From positions 195,966,935-196,030,934 of the forward strand of contig CP136061.1 of assembly GCA_032622095.1 (NCBI GenBank): a stretch of 64,000 bases of DNA, written 5' to 3'. The notes under the pieces are model-generated. The model was given only the letters and a program-made list of their open reading frames with translations, made no database searches and had not been told where the DNA came from. The position numbers and the translations under genes were made by a program. The DNA comes from Siphonodentalium dalli. Lineage: Eukaryota; Mollusca; Scaphopoda; Gadilida; Siphonodentaliidae. Positions within the stretch are counted from its first letter, which is position 1. Each line of letters starts with the position of its first letter. Below, piece by piece: positions 53,931 through 64,000 of this stretch.

Positions 53931-54810
53931 TAACGAATTTTTCGTATTTCGGCTTATGATGGACAAAGGTGGTGAAAAATCACATAATTGTGATCTGATT
54001 TGCGAAGCATACATAGTTAGACATTACATTACGCCAGAATTTGGATTTTATTGCCATTTTTCAGGAAGTGGGGAATATTTGCACCTAATAACCTTAGTGA
54101 GATTTTCATTTATTTATCGTTATTCTGTATCTGGTGTGCCACGTTAAGAGAGAAATAACCTCACATCGATATCTTTATCTATTTGTGGACATCTGACCAT
54201 CAGCATAAACTTGATGTCTCGAGTATTTTTAACCATGCAGCTGCCAACTTGTCGACCACTTGGAAATTCCTATCTTCCTGATGCAAGGGGGGTGGGGTGT
54301 AAAAATCTAACTATTTATTCAGAAACCCGGACAATTTTGGTCAACTAAGCATATCATCTGAAACATGATTTGCACGTATTGTCTATGCCGCTATATACAT
54401 GCGCTTCATGCCCATTAAAGGCACCTTCTGTTAGTTTAATTACCAAATTTTACCAAAATTTCCACATATTTTAAGAATTTTCCCAAATATGGCAAATCTC
54501 GGCATGAGATGACCCCGAGACAACCATAATTATTTATGTTGAACTGCAGACAGTACTGATCAATTCCCAACTATTAATTCTTTTATTTAGGAAGGGACGT
54601 TCCCATCATTGGCAACGACATGGACAAATTTCCACCAAAATTTCCCCAGTAGATCAACCATCTTCAGATACAGTGGGGTTAAAATAACCATGATTGCTGG
54701 GGAACGAGAACAAAGAAATGTGTAAAATCAGTTTTATTTAGCATAGATATGACACAGCTTCACGCAGAGGTAGTAGGAATTACATAGGGTCACGTTTGCA
54801 CATCTCTTAA
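53931..54810 (+). repeat. Module B43 (beta type) with 11-bp end deletion
   Basis: AGCAGAAAAAT is missing just after the TAA, so the left arm of the first B hairpin is lost. Same deletion in B44. Confidence 0.92.
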
Positions 54811-55260
54811 GGTTAGAAGGAACTAAATAAGTAGAATTACGTCCCTTTCGTTTTTACAGGGTATCTCGAATACGAGTTTAAAAAATTCTGGCGCGCGATT
54901 GGCGTATAATATGTCAAATAATTTTACAAATTCAAGAAATATAATACCCATAGCATGTAAAAACGTGGGCGTTTCCTAATCTGAAATGCGTTCGTGTCCA
55001 AACAATGGCGGGATATTGAGGCTGTGTATTGGCTTTCGTCAGACTGTCAAATTATGTGCAAAAAGTGGGGTAGTGTGGAAAACATATGCTGGTTTTTTAA
55101 AAAGGCGTGGCTCGAAAGGTACTCCTATGTGCGAACAGATTCCGAAAGGGTTGGTCTTTACGAACGCATGCATCGTAAACTTCGGAACTCGAAACTTTTG
55201 CGTGGGCGTGGTCAAACGTTAACACTGTGGCCTATGGAAAACATTTAGTTCCTTCTAACC
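54811..55260 (+). mobile_element. Module A* variant, first of a dimer
   Basis: Three clustered substitutions: GC to AA at 55177-55178 and A to C at 55195. Only the first members of the three dimers at 54811, 56595 and 58390 carry them. Confidence 0.93.
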
Positions 55261-55282
55261 TAAAGGTTAGAAGGAACTAAAT
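55243..55282. repeat. A-A junction palindrome
   Basis: Joins A* to a C262 copy; arms intact despite the differing interiors. Confidence 0.95.
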
Positions 55283-55714
55283 AAGTAGAATTACGTCCCT
55301 TTCGTTTTTACAGGGTATCTCGAATACGAGTTTAAAAAATTCTGGCGCGCGATTGGCGTATAATATGTCAAATAATTTTACAAATTCAAGAAATATAATA
55401 CCCATAGCATGTAAAAACGTGGGCGTTTCCTAATCTGAAATGCGTTCGTGTCCAAACAATGGCGGGATATTGAGGCTGTGTATTGGCTTTCGTCAGACTG
55501 TCAAATTATGTGCAAAAAGTGGGGTCGTGTGGAAAACATATGCTGGTTTTTTAAAAAGGCGTGGCTCGAAAGGTACTCCTATGTGCGAACAGATTCCGAA
55601 AGGGTTGGTCTTTACGAACGCATGCATCGTGCACTTCGGAACTCGAAAATTTTGCGTGGGCGTGGTCAAACGTTAACACTGTGGCCTATGGAAAACATTT
55701 AGTTCCTTCTAACC
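55265..55714 (+). mobile_element. Module A, C262 variant, second of a dimer
   Basis: Same C262 variant as 12824 and 14165, about 41 kb away. Confidence 0.93.
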
Positions 55715-56594
55715 TAACGAATTTTTCGTATTTCGGCTTATGATGGACAAAGGTGGTGAAAAATCACATAATTGTGATCTGATTTGCGAAGCATACATAG
55801 TTAGACATTACATTACGCCAGAATTTGGATTTTATTGCCATTTTTCAGGAAGTGGGGAATATTTGCACCTAATAACCTTAGTGAGATTTTCATTTATTTA
55901 TCGTTATTCTGTATCTGGTGTGCCACGTTAAGAGAGAAATAACCTCACATCGATATCTTTATCTATTTGTGGACATCTGACCATCAGCATAAACTTGATG
56001 TCTCGAGTATTTTTAACCATGCAGCTGCCAACTTGTCGACCACTTGGAAATTCCTATCTTCCTGATGCAAGGGGGGTGGGGTGTAAAAATCTAACTATTT
56101 ATTCAGAAACCCGGACAATTTTGGTCAACTAAGCATATCATCTGAAACATGATTTGCACGTATTGTCTATGCCGCTATATACATGCGCTTCATGCCCATT
56201 AAAGGCACCTTCTGTTAGTTTAATTACCAAATTTTACCAAAATTTCCACATATTTTAAGAATTTTCCCAAATATGGCAAATCTCGGCATGAGATGACCCC
56301 GAGACAACCATAATTATTTATGTTGAACTGCAGACAGTACTGATCAATTCCCAACTATTAATTCTTTTATTTAGGAAGGGACGTTCCCATCATTGGCAAC
56401 GACATGGACAAATTTCCACCAAAATTTCCCCAGTAGATCAACCATCTTCAGATACAGTGGGGTTAAAATAACCATGATTGCTGGGGAACGAGAACAAAGA
56501 AATGTGTAAAATCAGTTTTATTTAGCATAGATATGACACAGCTTCACGCAGAGGTAGTAGGAATTACATAGGGTCACGTTTGCACATCTCTTAA
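55715..56594 (+). repeat. Module B44 (beta type) with 11-bp end deletion
   Basis: Identical deletion to B43, although here it follows a dimer. Confidence 0.92.
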
Positions 56595-57044
56595 GGTTAG
56601 AAGGAACTAAATAAGTAGAATTACGTCCCTTTCGTTTTTACAGGGTATCTCGAATACGAGTTTAAAAAATTCTGGCGCGCGATTGGCGTATAATATGTCA
56701 AATAATTTTACAAATTCAAGAAATATAATACCCATAGCATGTAAAAACGTGGGCGTTTCCTAATCTGAAATGCGTTCGTGTCCAAACAATGGCGGGATAT
56801 TGAGGCTGTGTATTGGCTTTCGTCAGACTGTCAAATTATGTGCAAAAAGTGGGGTAGTGTGGAAAACATATGCTGGTTTTTTAAAAAGGCGTGGCTCGAA
56901 AGGTACTCCTATGTGCGAACAGATTCCGAAAGGGTTGGTCTTTACGAACGCATGCATCGTAAACTTCGGAACTCGAAACTTTTGCGTGGGCGTGGTCAAA
57001 CGTTAACACTGTGGCCTATGGAAAACATTTAGTTCCTTCTAACC
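56595..57044 (+). mobile_element. Module A* variant, first of a dimer
   Basis: Second A*, 1784 bp after the first. Confidence 0.93.
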
Positions 57045-57066
57045 TAAAGGTTAGAAGGAACTAAAT
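57027..57066. repeat. A-A junction palindrome
   Basis: A* joined to a C262 copy, as at 55243. Confidence 0.95.
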
Positions 57067-57498
57067 AAGTAGAATTACGTCCCTTTCGTTTTTACAGGGT
57101 ATCTCGAATACGAGTTTAAAAAATTCTGGCGCGCGATTGGCGTATAATATGTCAAATAATTTTACAAATTCAAGAAATATAATACCCATAGCATGTAAAA
57201 ACGTGGGCGTTTCCTAATCTGAAATGCGTTCGTGTCCAAACAATGGCGGGATATTGAGGCTGTGTATTGGCTTTCGTCAGACTGTCAAATTATGTGCAAA
57301 AAGTGGGGTCGTGTGGAAAACATATGCTGGTTTTTTAAAAAGGCGTGGCTCGAAAGGTACTCCTATGTGCGAACAGATTCCGAAAGGGTTGGTCTTTACG
57401 AACGCATGCATCGTGCACTTCGGAACTCGAAAATTTTGCGTGGGCGTGGTCAAACGTTAACACTGTGGCCTATGGAAAACATTTAGTTCCTTCTAACC
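57049..57498 (+). mobile_element. Module A, C262 variant, second of a dimer
   Basis: Followed by a B without the 11-bp deletion, unlike the matching copy at 55265. Confidence 0.93.
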
Positions 57499-58389
57499 TA
57501 AAGCAGAAAAATCGAATTTTTCGTATTTCGGCTTATGATGGACAAAGGTGGTGAAAAATCACATAATTGTGATCTGATTTGCGAAGCATACATAGTTAGA
57601 CATTACATTACGCCAGAATTTGGATTTTATTGCCATTTTTCAGGAAGTGGGGAATATTTGCACCTAATAACCTTAGTGAGATTTTCATTTATTTATCGTT
57701 ATTCTGTATCTGGTGTGCCACGTTAAGAGAGAAATAACCTCACATCGATATCTTTATCTATTTGTGGACATCTGACCATCAGCATAAACTTGATGTCTCG
57801 AGTATTTTTAACCATGCAGCTGCCAACTTGTGGACCACTTGGAAATTCCTATCTTCCTGATGCAAGGGGGGTGGGGTGTAAAAATCTAACTATTTATTCA
57901 GAAACCCGGACAATTTTGGTCAACTAAGCATATCATCTGAAACATGATTTGCACGTATTGTCTATGCCGCTATATACATGCGCTTCATGCCCATTAAAGG
58001 CACCTTCTGTTAGTTTAATTACCAAATTTTACCAAAATTTCCACATATTTTAAGAATTTTCCCAAATATGGCAAATCTCGGCATGAGATGACCCCGAGAC
58101 AACCATAATTATTTATGTTGAACTGCAGACAGTACTGATCAATTCCCAACTATTAATTCTTTTATTTAGGAAGGGACGTTCCCATCATTGGCAACGACAT
58201 GGACAAATTTCCACCAAAATTTCCCCAGTAGATCAACCATCTTCAGATACAGTGGGGTTAAAATAACCATGATTGCTGGGGAACGAGAACAAAGAAATGT
58301 GTAAAATCAGTTTTATTTAGCATAGATATGACACAGCTTCACGCAGAGGTAGTAGGAATTACATAGGGTCACGTTTGCACATCTCTTAA
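57499..58389 (+). repeat. Module B45 (alpha type)
   Basis: Lone alpha unit inside a SalI-bearing block. Confidence 0.92.
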
Positions 58390-58839
58390 GGTTAGAAGGA
58401 ACTAAATAAGTAGAATTACGTCCCTTTCGTTTTTACAGGGTATCTCGAATACGAGTTTAAAAAATTCTGGCGCGCGATTGGCGTATAATATGTCAAATAA
58501 TTTTACAAATTCAAGAAATATAATACCCATAGCATGTAAAAACGTGGGCGTTTCCTAATCTGAAATGCGTTCGTGTCCAAACAATGGCGGGATATTGAGG
58601 CTGTGTATTGGCTTTCGTCAGACTGTCAAATTATGTGCAAAAAGTGGGGTAGTGTGGAAAACATATGCTGGTTTTTTAAAAAGGCGTGGCTCGAAAGGTA
58701 CTCCTATGTGCGAACAGATTCCGAAAGGGTTGGTCTTTACGAACGCATGCATCGTAAACTTCGGAACTCGAAACTTTTGCGTGGGCGTGGTCAAACGTTA
58801 ACACTGTGGCCTATGGAAAACATTTAGTTCCTTCTAACC
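58390..58839 (+). mobile_element. Module A* variant, first of a dimer
   Basis: Third A*, 1795 bp after the second. Confidence 0.93.
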
Positions 58840-58861
58840 TAAAGGTTAGAAGGAACTAAAT
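58822..58861. repeat. A-A junction palindrome
   Basis: Last palindrome in the window; one B unit upstream of the unusual B46-B47 junction. Confidence 0.95.
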
Positions 58862-59293
58862 AAGTAGAATTACGTCCCTTTCGTTTTTACAGGGTATCTC
58901 GAATACGAGTTTAAAAAATTCTGGCGCGCGATTGGCGTATAATATGTCAAATAATTTTACAAATTCAAGAAATATAATACCCATAGCATGTAAAAACGTG
59001 GGCGTTTCCTAATCTGAAATGCGTTCGTGTCCAAACAATGGCGGGATATTGAGGCTGTGTATTGGCTTTCGTCAGACTGTCAAATTATGTGCAAAAAGTG
59101 GGGTAGTGTGGAAAACATATGCTGGTTTTTTAAAAAGGCGTGGCTCGAAAGGTACTCCTATGTGCGAACAGATTCCGAAAGGGTTGGTCTTTACGAACGC
59201 ATGCATCGTGCACTTCGGAACTCGAAAATTTTGCGTGGGCGTGGTCAAACGTTAACACTGTGGCCTATGGAAAACATTTAGTTCCTTCTAACC
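58844..59293 (+). mobile_element. Module A, second of a dimer
   Basis: A at offset 262, unlike the second members of the two previous dimers. Confidence 0.93.
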
Positions 59294-60181
59294 TAAAGCA
59301 GAAAAATCGAATTTTTCGTATTTCGGCTTATGATGGACAAAGGTGGTGAAAAATCACATAATTGTGATCTGATTTGCGAAGCATACATAGTTAGATATTA
59401 CATTACGCCAGAATTTGGATTTTATTGCCATTTTTCAGGAAGTGGGGAATATTTGCACCTAATAACCTTAGTGAGATTTTCATTTATTTATCGTTATTCT
59501 GTATCTGGTGTGCCACGTTAAGAGAGAAATAACCTCACATCGATATCTTTATCTATTTGTGGACATCTGACCATCAGCATAAACTTGATGTCTCGAGTAT
59601 TTTTAACCATGCAGCTGCCAACTTGTCGACCACTTGGAAATTCCTATCTTCCTGATGCAAGGGGGGTGGGGTGTAAAAATCTAACTATTTATTCAGAAAC
59701 CCGGACAATTTTGGTCAACTAAGCATATCATCTGAAACATGAGTTGCACGTATTGTCTATGCCGCTATATACATGCGCTTCATGCCCATTAAAGGCACCT
59801 TCTGTTAGTTTAATTACCAAATTTTACCAAAATTTCCACATATTTTAAGAATTTTCCCAAATATGGCAAATCTCGGCATGAGATGACCCCGAGACAACCA
59901 TAATTATTTATGTTGAACTGCAGACAGTACTGATCAATTCCCAACTATTAATTCTTTTATTTAGGAAGGGACGTTCCCATCATTGGCAACGACATGGACA
60001 AATTTCCACCAAAATTTCCCCAGTAGATCAACCATCTTCAGATACAGTGGGGTTAAAATAACCATGATTGCTGGGGAACGAGAACAAAGAAATGTGTAAA
60101 ATCAGTTTTATTTAGCATAGATATGACACAGCTTCACGCAGAGGTAGTAGGAATTACATAGGGTCACGTTTGCACATCTCT
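59294..60181 (+). repeat. Module B46 (delta type), no A after it
   Basis: Delta haplotype reappears. Junction with B47 reads CTCTTAAGCAG, one A fewer than the exact empty site and unique here. Confidence 0.92.
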
Positions 60182-61071
60182 TAAGCAGAAAAATCGAATT
60201 TTTCGTATTTCGGCTTATGATGGACAAAGGTGGTGAAAAATCACATAATTGTGATCTGATTTGCGAAGCATACATAGTTAGACATTACATTACGCCAGAA
60301 TTTGGATTTTATTGCCATTTTTCAGGAAGTGGGGAATATTTGCACCTAATAACCTTAGTGAGATTTTCATTTATTTATCGTTATTCTGTATCTGGTGTGC
60401 CACGTTAAGAGAGAAATAACCTCACATCGATATCTTTATCTATTTGTGGACATCTGACCATCAGCATAAACTTGATGTCTCGAGTATTTTTAACCATGCA
60501 GCTGCCAACTTGTCGACCACTTGGAAATTCCTATCTTCCTGATGCAAGGGGGGTGGGGTGTAAAAATCTAACTATTTATTCAGAAACCCGGACAATTTTG
60601 GTCAACTAAGCATATCATCTGAAACATGATTTGCACGTATTGTCTATGCCGCTATATACATGCGCTTCATGCCCATTAAAGGCACCTTCTGTTAGTTTAA
60701 TTACCAAATTTTACCAAAATTTCCACATATTTTAAGAATTTTCCCAAACATGGCAAATCTCGGCATGAGATGACCCCGAGACAACCATAATTATTTATGT
60801 TGAACTGCAGACAGTACTGATCAATTCCCAACTATTAATTCTTTTATTTAGGAAGGGACGTTCCCATCATTGGCAACGACATGGACAAATTTCCACCAAA
60901 ATTTCCCCAGTAGATCAACCATCTTCAGATACAGTGGGGTTAAAATAACCATGATTGCTGGGGAACGAGAACAAAGAAATGTGTAAAATCAGTTTTATTT
61001 AGCATAGATATGACACAGCTTCACGCAGAGGTAGTAGGAATTACATAGGGTCACGTTTGCACATCTCTTAA
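60182..61071 (+). repeat. Module B47 (gamma type)
   Basis: SalI site plus C at the 886-equivalent; begins one base short at the B46 junction. Confidence 0.92.
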
Positions 61072-61521
61072 GGTTAGAAGGAACTAAATAAGTAGAATTA
61101 CGTCCCTTTCGTTTTTACAGGGTATCTCGAATACGAGTTTAAAAAATTCTGGCGCGCGATTGGCGTATAATATGTCAAATAATTTTACAAATTCAAGAAA
61201 TATAATACCCATAGCATGTAAAAACGTGGGCGTTTCCTAATCTGAAATGCGTTCGTGTCCAAACAATGGCGGGATATTGAGGCTGTGTATTGGCTTTCGT
61301 CAGACTGTCAAATTATGTGCAAAAAGTGGGGTAGTGTGGAAAACATATGCTGGTTTTTTAAAAAGGCGTGGCTCGAAAGGTACTCCTATGTGCGAACAGA
61401 TTCCGAAAGGGTTGGTCTTTACGAACGCATGCATCGTGCACTTCGGAACTCGAAAATTTTGCGTGGGCGTGGTCAAACGTTAACACTGTGGCCTATGGAA
61501 AACATTTAGTTCCTTCTAACC
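61072..61521 (+). mobile_element. Module A, single
   Basis: T6A5, T at offset 69; precedes a delta B. Confidence 0.93.
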
Positions 61522-62412
61522 TAAAGCAGAAAAATCGAATTTTTCGTATTTCGGCTTATGATGGACAAAGGTGGTGAAAAATCACATAATTGTGATCTGA
61601 TTTGCGAAGCATACATAGTTAGATATTACATTACGCCAGAATTTGGATTTTATTGCCATTTTTCAGGAAGTGGGGAATATTTGCACCTAATAACCTTAGT
61701 GAGATTTTCATTTATTTATCGTTATTCTGTATCTGGTGTGCCACGTTAAGAGAGAAATAACCTCACATCGATATCTTTATCTATTTGTGGACATCTGACC
61801 ATCAGCATAAACTTGATGTCTCGAGTATTTTTAACCATGCAGCTGCCAACTTGTCGACCACTTGGAAATTCCTATCTTCCTGATGCAAGGGGGGTGGGGT
61901 GTAAAAATCTAACTATTTATTCAGAAACCCGGACAATTTTGGTCAACTAAGCATATCATCTGAAACATGAGTTGCACGTATTGTCTATGCCGCTATATAC
62001 ATGCGCTTCATGCCCATTAAAGGCACCTTCTGTTAGTTTAATTACCAAATTTTACCAAAATTTCCACATATTTTAAGAATTTTCCCAAATATGGCAAATC
62101 TCGGCATGAGATGACCCCGAGACAACCATAATTATTTATGTTGAACTGCAGACAGTACTGATCAATTCCCAACTATTAATTCTTTTATTTAGGAAGGGAC
62201 GTTCCCATCATTGGCAACGACATGGACAAATTTCCACCAAAATTTCCCCAGTAGATCAACCATCTTCAGATACAGTGGGGTTAAAATAACCATGATTGCT
62301 GGGGAACGAGAACAAAGAAATGTGTAAAATCAGTTTTATTTAGCATAGATATGACACAGCTTCACGCAGAGGTAGTAGGAATTACATAGGGTCACGTTTG
62401 CACATCTCTTAA
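61522..62412 (+). repeat. Module B48 (delta type)
   Basis: Fourth delta unit; followed by an A69 element and a gamma B, the same order as B13 and B16. Confidence 0.92.
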
Positions 62413-62862
62413 GGTTAGAAGGAACTAAATAAGTAGAATTACGTCCCTTTCGTTTTTACAGGGTATCTCGAATACGAGTTAAAAAAATTCTGGCGCGCGA
62501 TTGGCGTATAATATGTCAAATAATTTTACAAATTCAAGAAATATAATACCCATAGCATGTAAAAACGTGGGCGTTTCCTAATCTGAAATGCGTTCGTGTC
62601 CAAACAATGGCGGGATATTGAGGCTGTGTATTGGCTTTCGTCAGACTGTCAAATTATGTGCAAAAAGTGGGGTAGTGTGGAAAACATATGCTGGTTTTTT
62701 AAAAAGGCGTGGCTCGAAAGGTACTCCTATGTGCGAACAGATTCCGAAAGGGTTGGTCTTTACGAACGCATGCATCGTGCACTTCGGAACTCGAAAATTT
62801 TGCGTGGGCGTGGTCAAACGTTAACACTGTGGCCTATGGAAAACATTTAGTTCCTTCTAACC
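62413..62862 (+). mobile_element. Module A, A69 variant
   Basis: Only A69 copy outside 17.3-23.6 kb. Confidence 0.93.
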
Positions 62863-63754
62863 TAAAGCAGAAAAATCGAATTTTTCGTATTTCGGCTTAT
62901 GATGGACAAAGGTGGTGAAAAATCACATAATTGTGATCTGATTTGCGAAGCATACATAGTTAGACATTACATTACGCCAGAATTTGGATTTTATTGCCAT
63001 TTTTCAGGAAGTGGGGAATATTTGCACCTAATAACCTTAGTGAGATTTTCATTTATTTATCGTTATTCTGTATCTGGTGTGCCACGTTAAGAGAGAAATA
63101 ACCTCACATCGATATCTTTATCTATTTGTGGACATCTGACCATCAGCATAAACTTGATGTCTCGAGTATTTTTAACCATGCAGCTGCCAACTTGTCGACC
63201 ACTTGGAAATTCCTATCTTCCTGATGCAAGGGGGGGTGGGGTGTAAAAATCTAACTATTTATTCAGAAACCCGGACAATTTTGGTCAACTAAGCATATCA
63301 TCTGAAACATGATTTGCACGTATTGTCTATGCCGCTATATACATGCGCTTCATGCCCATTAAAGGCACCTTCTGTTAGTTTAATTACCAAATTTTACCAA
63401 AATTTCCACATATTTTAAGAATTTTCCCAAACATGGCAAATCTCGGCATGAGATGACCCCGAGACAACCATAATTATTTATGTTGAACTGCAGACAGTAC
63501 TGATCAATTCCCAACTATTAATTCTTTTATTTAGGAAGGGACGTTCCCATCATTGGCAACGACATGGACAAATTTCCACCAAAATTTCCCCAGTAGATCA
63601 ACCATCTTCAGATACAGTGGGGTTAAAATAACCATGATTGCTGGGGAACGAGAACAAAGAAATGTGTAAAATCAGTTTTATTTAGCATAGATATGACACA
63701 GCTTCACGCAGAGGTAGTAGGAATTACATAGGGTCACGTTTGCACATCTCTTAA
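62863..63754 (+). repeat. Module B49 (gamma type, G7 tract)
   Basis: 892 bp because of a G7-T-G4 tract. Confidence 0.92.
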
Positions 63755-64000
63755 GGTTAGAAGGAACTAAATAAGTAGAATTACGTCCCTTTCGTTTTTA
63801 CAGGGTATCTCGAATACGAGTTTAAAAAATTCTGGCGCGCGATTGGCGTATAATATGTCAAATAATTTTACAAATTCAAGAAATATAATACCCATAGCAT
63901 GTAAAAACGTGGGCGTTTCCTAATCTGAAATGCGTTCGTGTCCAAACAATGGCGGGATATTGAGGCTGTGTATTGGCTTTCGTCAGACTGTCAAATTATG
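63755..64000 (+). mobile_element. Module A, truncated by window end
   Basis: First 246 bp of the element with an intact left inverted repeat; T at offset 69. The T/A run and later markers lie outside the window. Confidence 0.93.

Larger units (their letters stand above)
1..64000 (+). repeat. Composite two-module satellite array (A 450 bp + B about 890 bp), whole window
   Basis: Every base belongs to a copy of module A or module B, all head-to-tail in one orientation. Distances between a fixed point in successive B units are 886-889 (B alone), 1330-1352 (B+A), 1784-1796 (B+2A) and 2249 (B+3A), so the array is built by adding or omitting whole modules rather than by random breakage. Copies differ only by scattered substitutions and small indels. 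Both window ends lie inside an A copy, so neither array boundary is seen. Reading frames are 63-87 codons at most, overlap in several frames and lack recognisable domains; I call no gene. Host chromosome position and species cannot be read from the sequence; pericentromeric or other heterochromatin is an inference. Confidence 0.97.

Noticed and set aside
1-64000. CRISPR array
   Set aside because: Repeats are hundreds of bases long with no short repeat-spacer alternation and no cas genes.

Overview
The whole 64 kb window is one tandem-repeat array. I found no protein-coding gene, tRNA, rRNA, CRISPR or conventional unique sequence. Two modules alternate, always in the same orientation. Module A is a 450-bp element bounded by a perfect 18-bp terminal inverted repeat. 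Module B is an unrelated segment of about 887-891 bp. There are 44 complete A copies plus one truncated copy at each window edge, and 49 B copies. The dominant unit is B+A, 1341 bp long. Copies are nearly identical by eye, so young duplication or strong homogenisation is implied. Array DNA runs off both ends of the window. The absence of any long ORF over 64 kb and the satellite architecture point to a eukaryote, probably heterochromatin. A drosophilid or other insect is a weak guess, based only on the style of the A-module motifs (a GGGTATCTCG hairpin and GTGGGCGTGG boxes).

Best reading of the modules: A looks like a non-autonomous inverted-repeat transposon (MITE) inserted in B. Filled sites read CTCT-TAA-[A]-TAA-AGCAG. 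Four of the twelve B-B junctions read CTCT-TAA-AGCAG, exactly the empty site predicted for a 3-bp TAA target duplication. A 3-bp TWA duplication with ends beginning GG fits the PIF/Harbinger class. The insert-bearing unit was then amplified into a composite satellite, alongside A-less and A-duplicated forms.

Layout (a = truncated A; hyphens separate modules): a-B1, A-A-A-B2, A-B3-B4-B5, A-B6, A-B7-B8, then A-B9 to A-B12, A-A-B13, A-B14, A-B15, A-A-B16, A-B17, A-A-B18, then A-B19 to A-B24, B25, A-B26, A-B27-B28, A-B29-B30-B31-B32, A-B33-B34, A-B35-B36, A-B37, A-B38, A-B39-B40, A-B41, A-B42, A-B43, A-A-B44, A-A-B45, A-A-B46-B47, A-B48, A-B49, a.

Sequence variants fall in blocks. (1) 1-3.9 kb: an old-looking B type (epsilon) and A run-length variants. 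(2) 3.9-13.3 kb: alpha B units. (3) 13.3-23.6 kb: SalI-bearing B units, A-A dimers and a nested higher-order repeat. (4) 24-53.5 kb: alpha B units only, no A-A, most of the B-B junctions, and a 25-kb core (26.3-51.2 kb) in which every A carries one private G. (5) 53.5-64 kb: mostly SalI-bearing B, three A*-A dimers, and return of the haplotypes seen in block 3.

B haplotype names, defined at positions in B1: alpha = G at 651, A at 715, T at 886; beta = as alpha but C at 651 (SalI GTCGAC); gamma = beta with C at 886; delta = beta with T at 420 and G at 767; epsilon = C at 651, T at 715, C at 886. A markers, as offsets inside the 450-bp element: 69 (T or A), 262 (A or C), 283-293 (T/A run), 386 (T or G).
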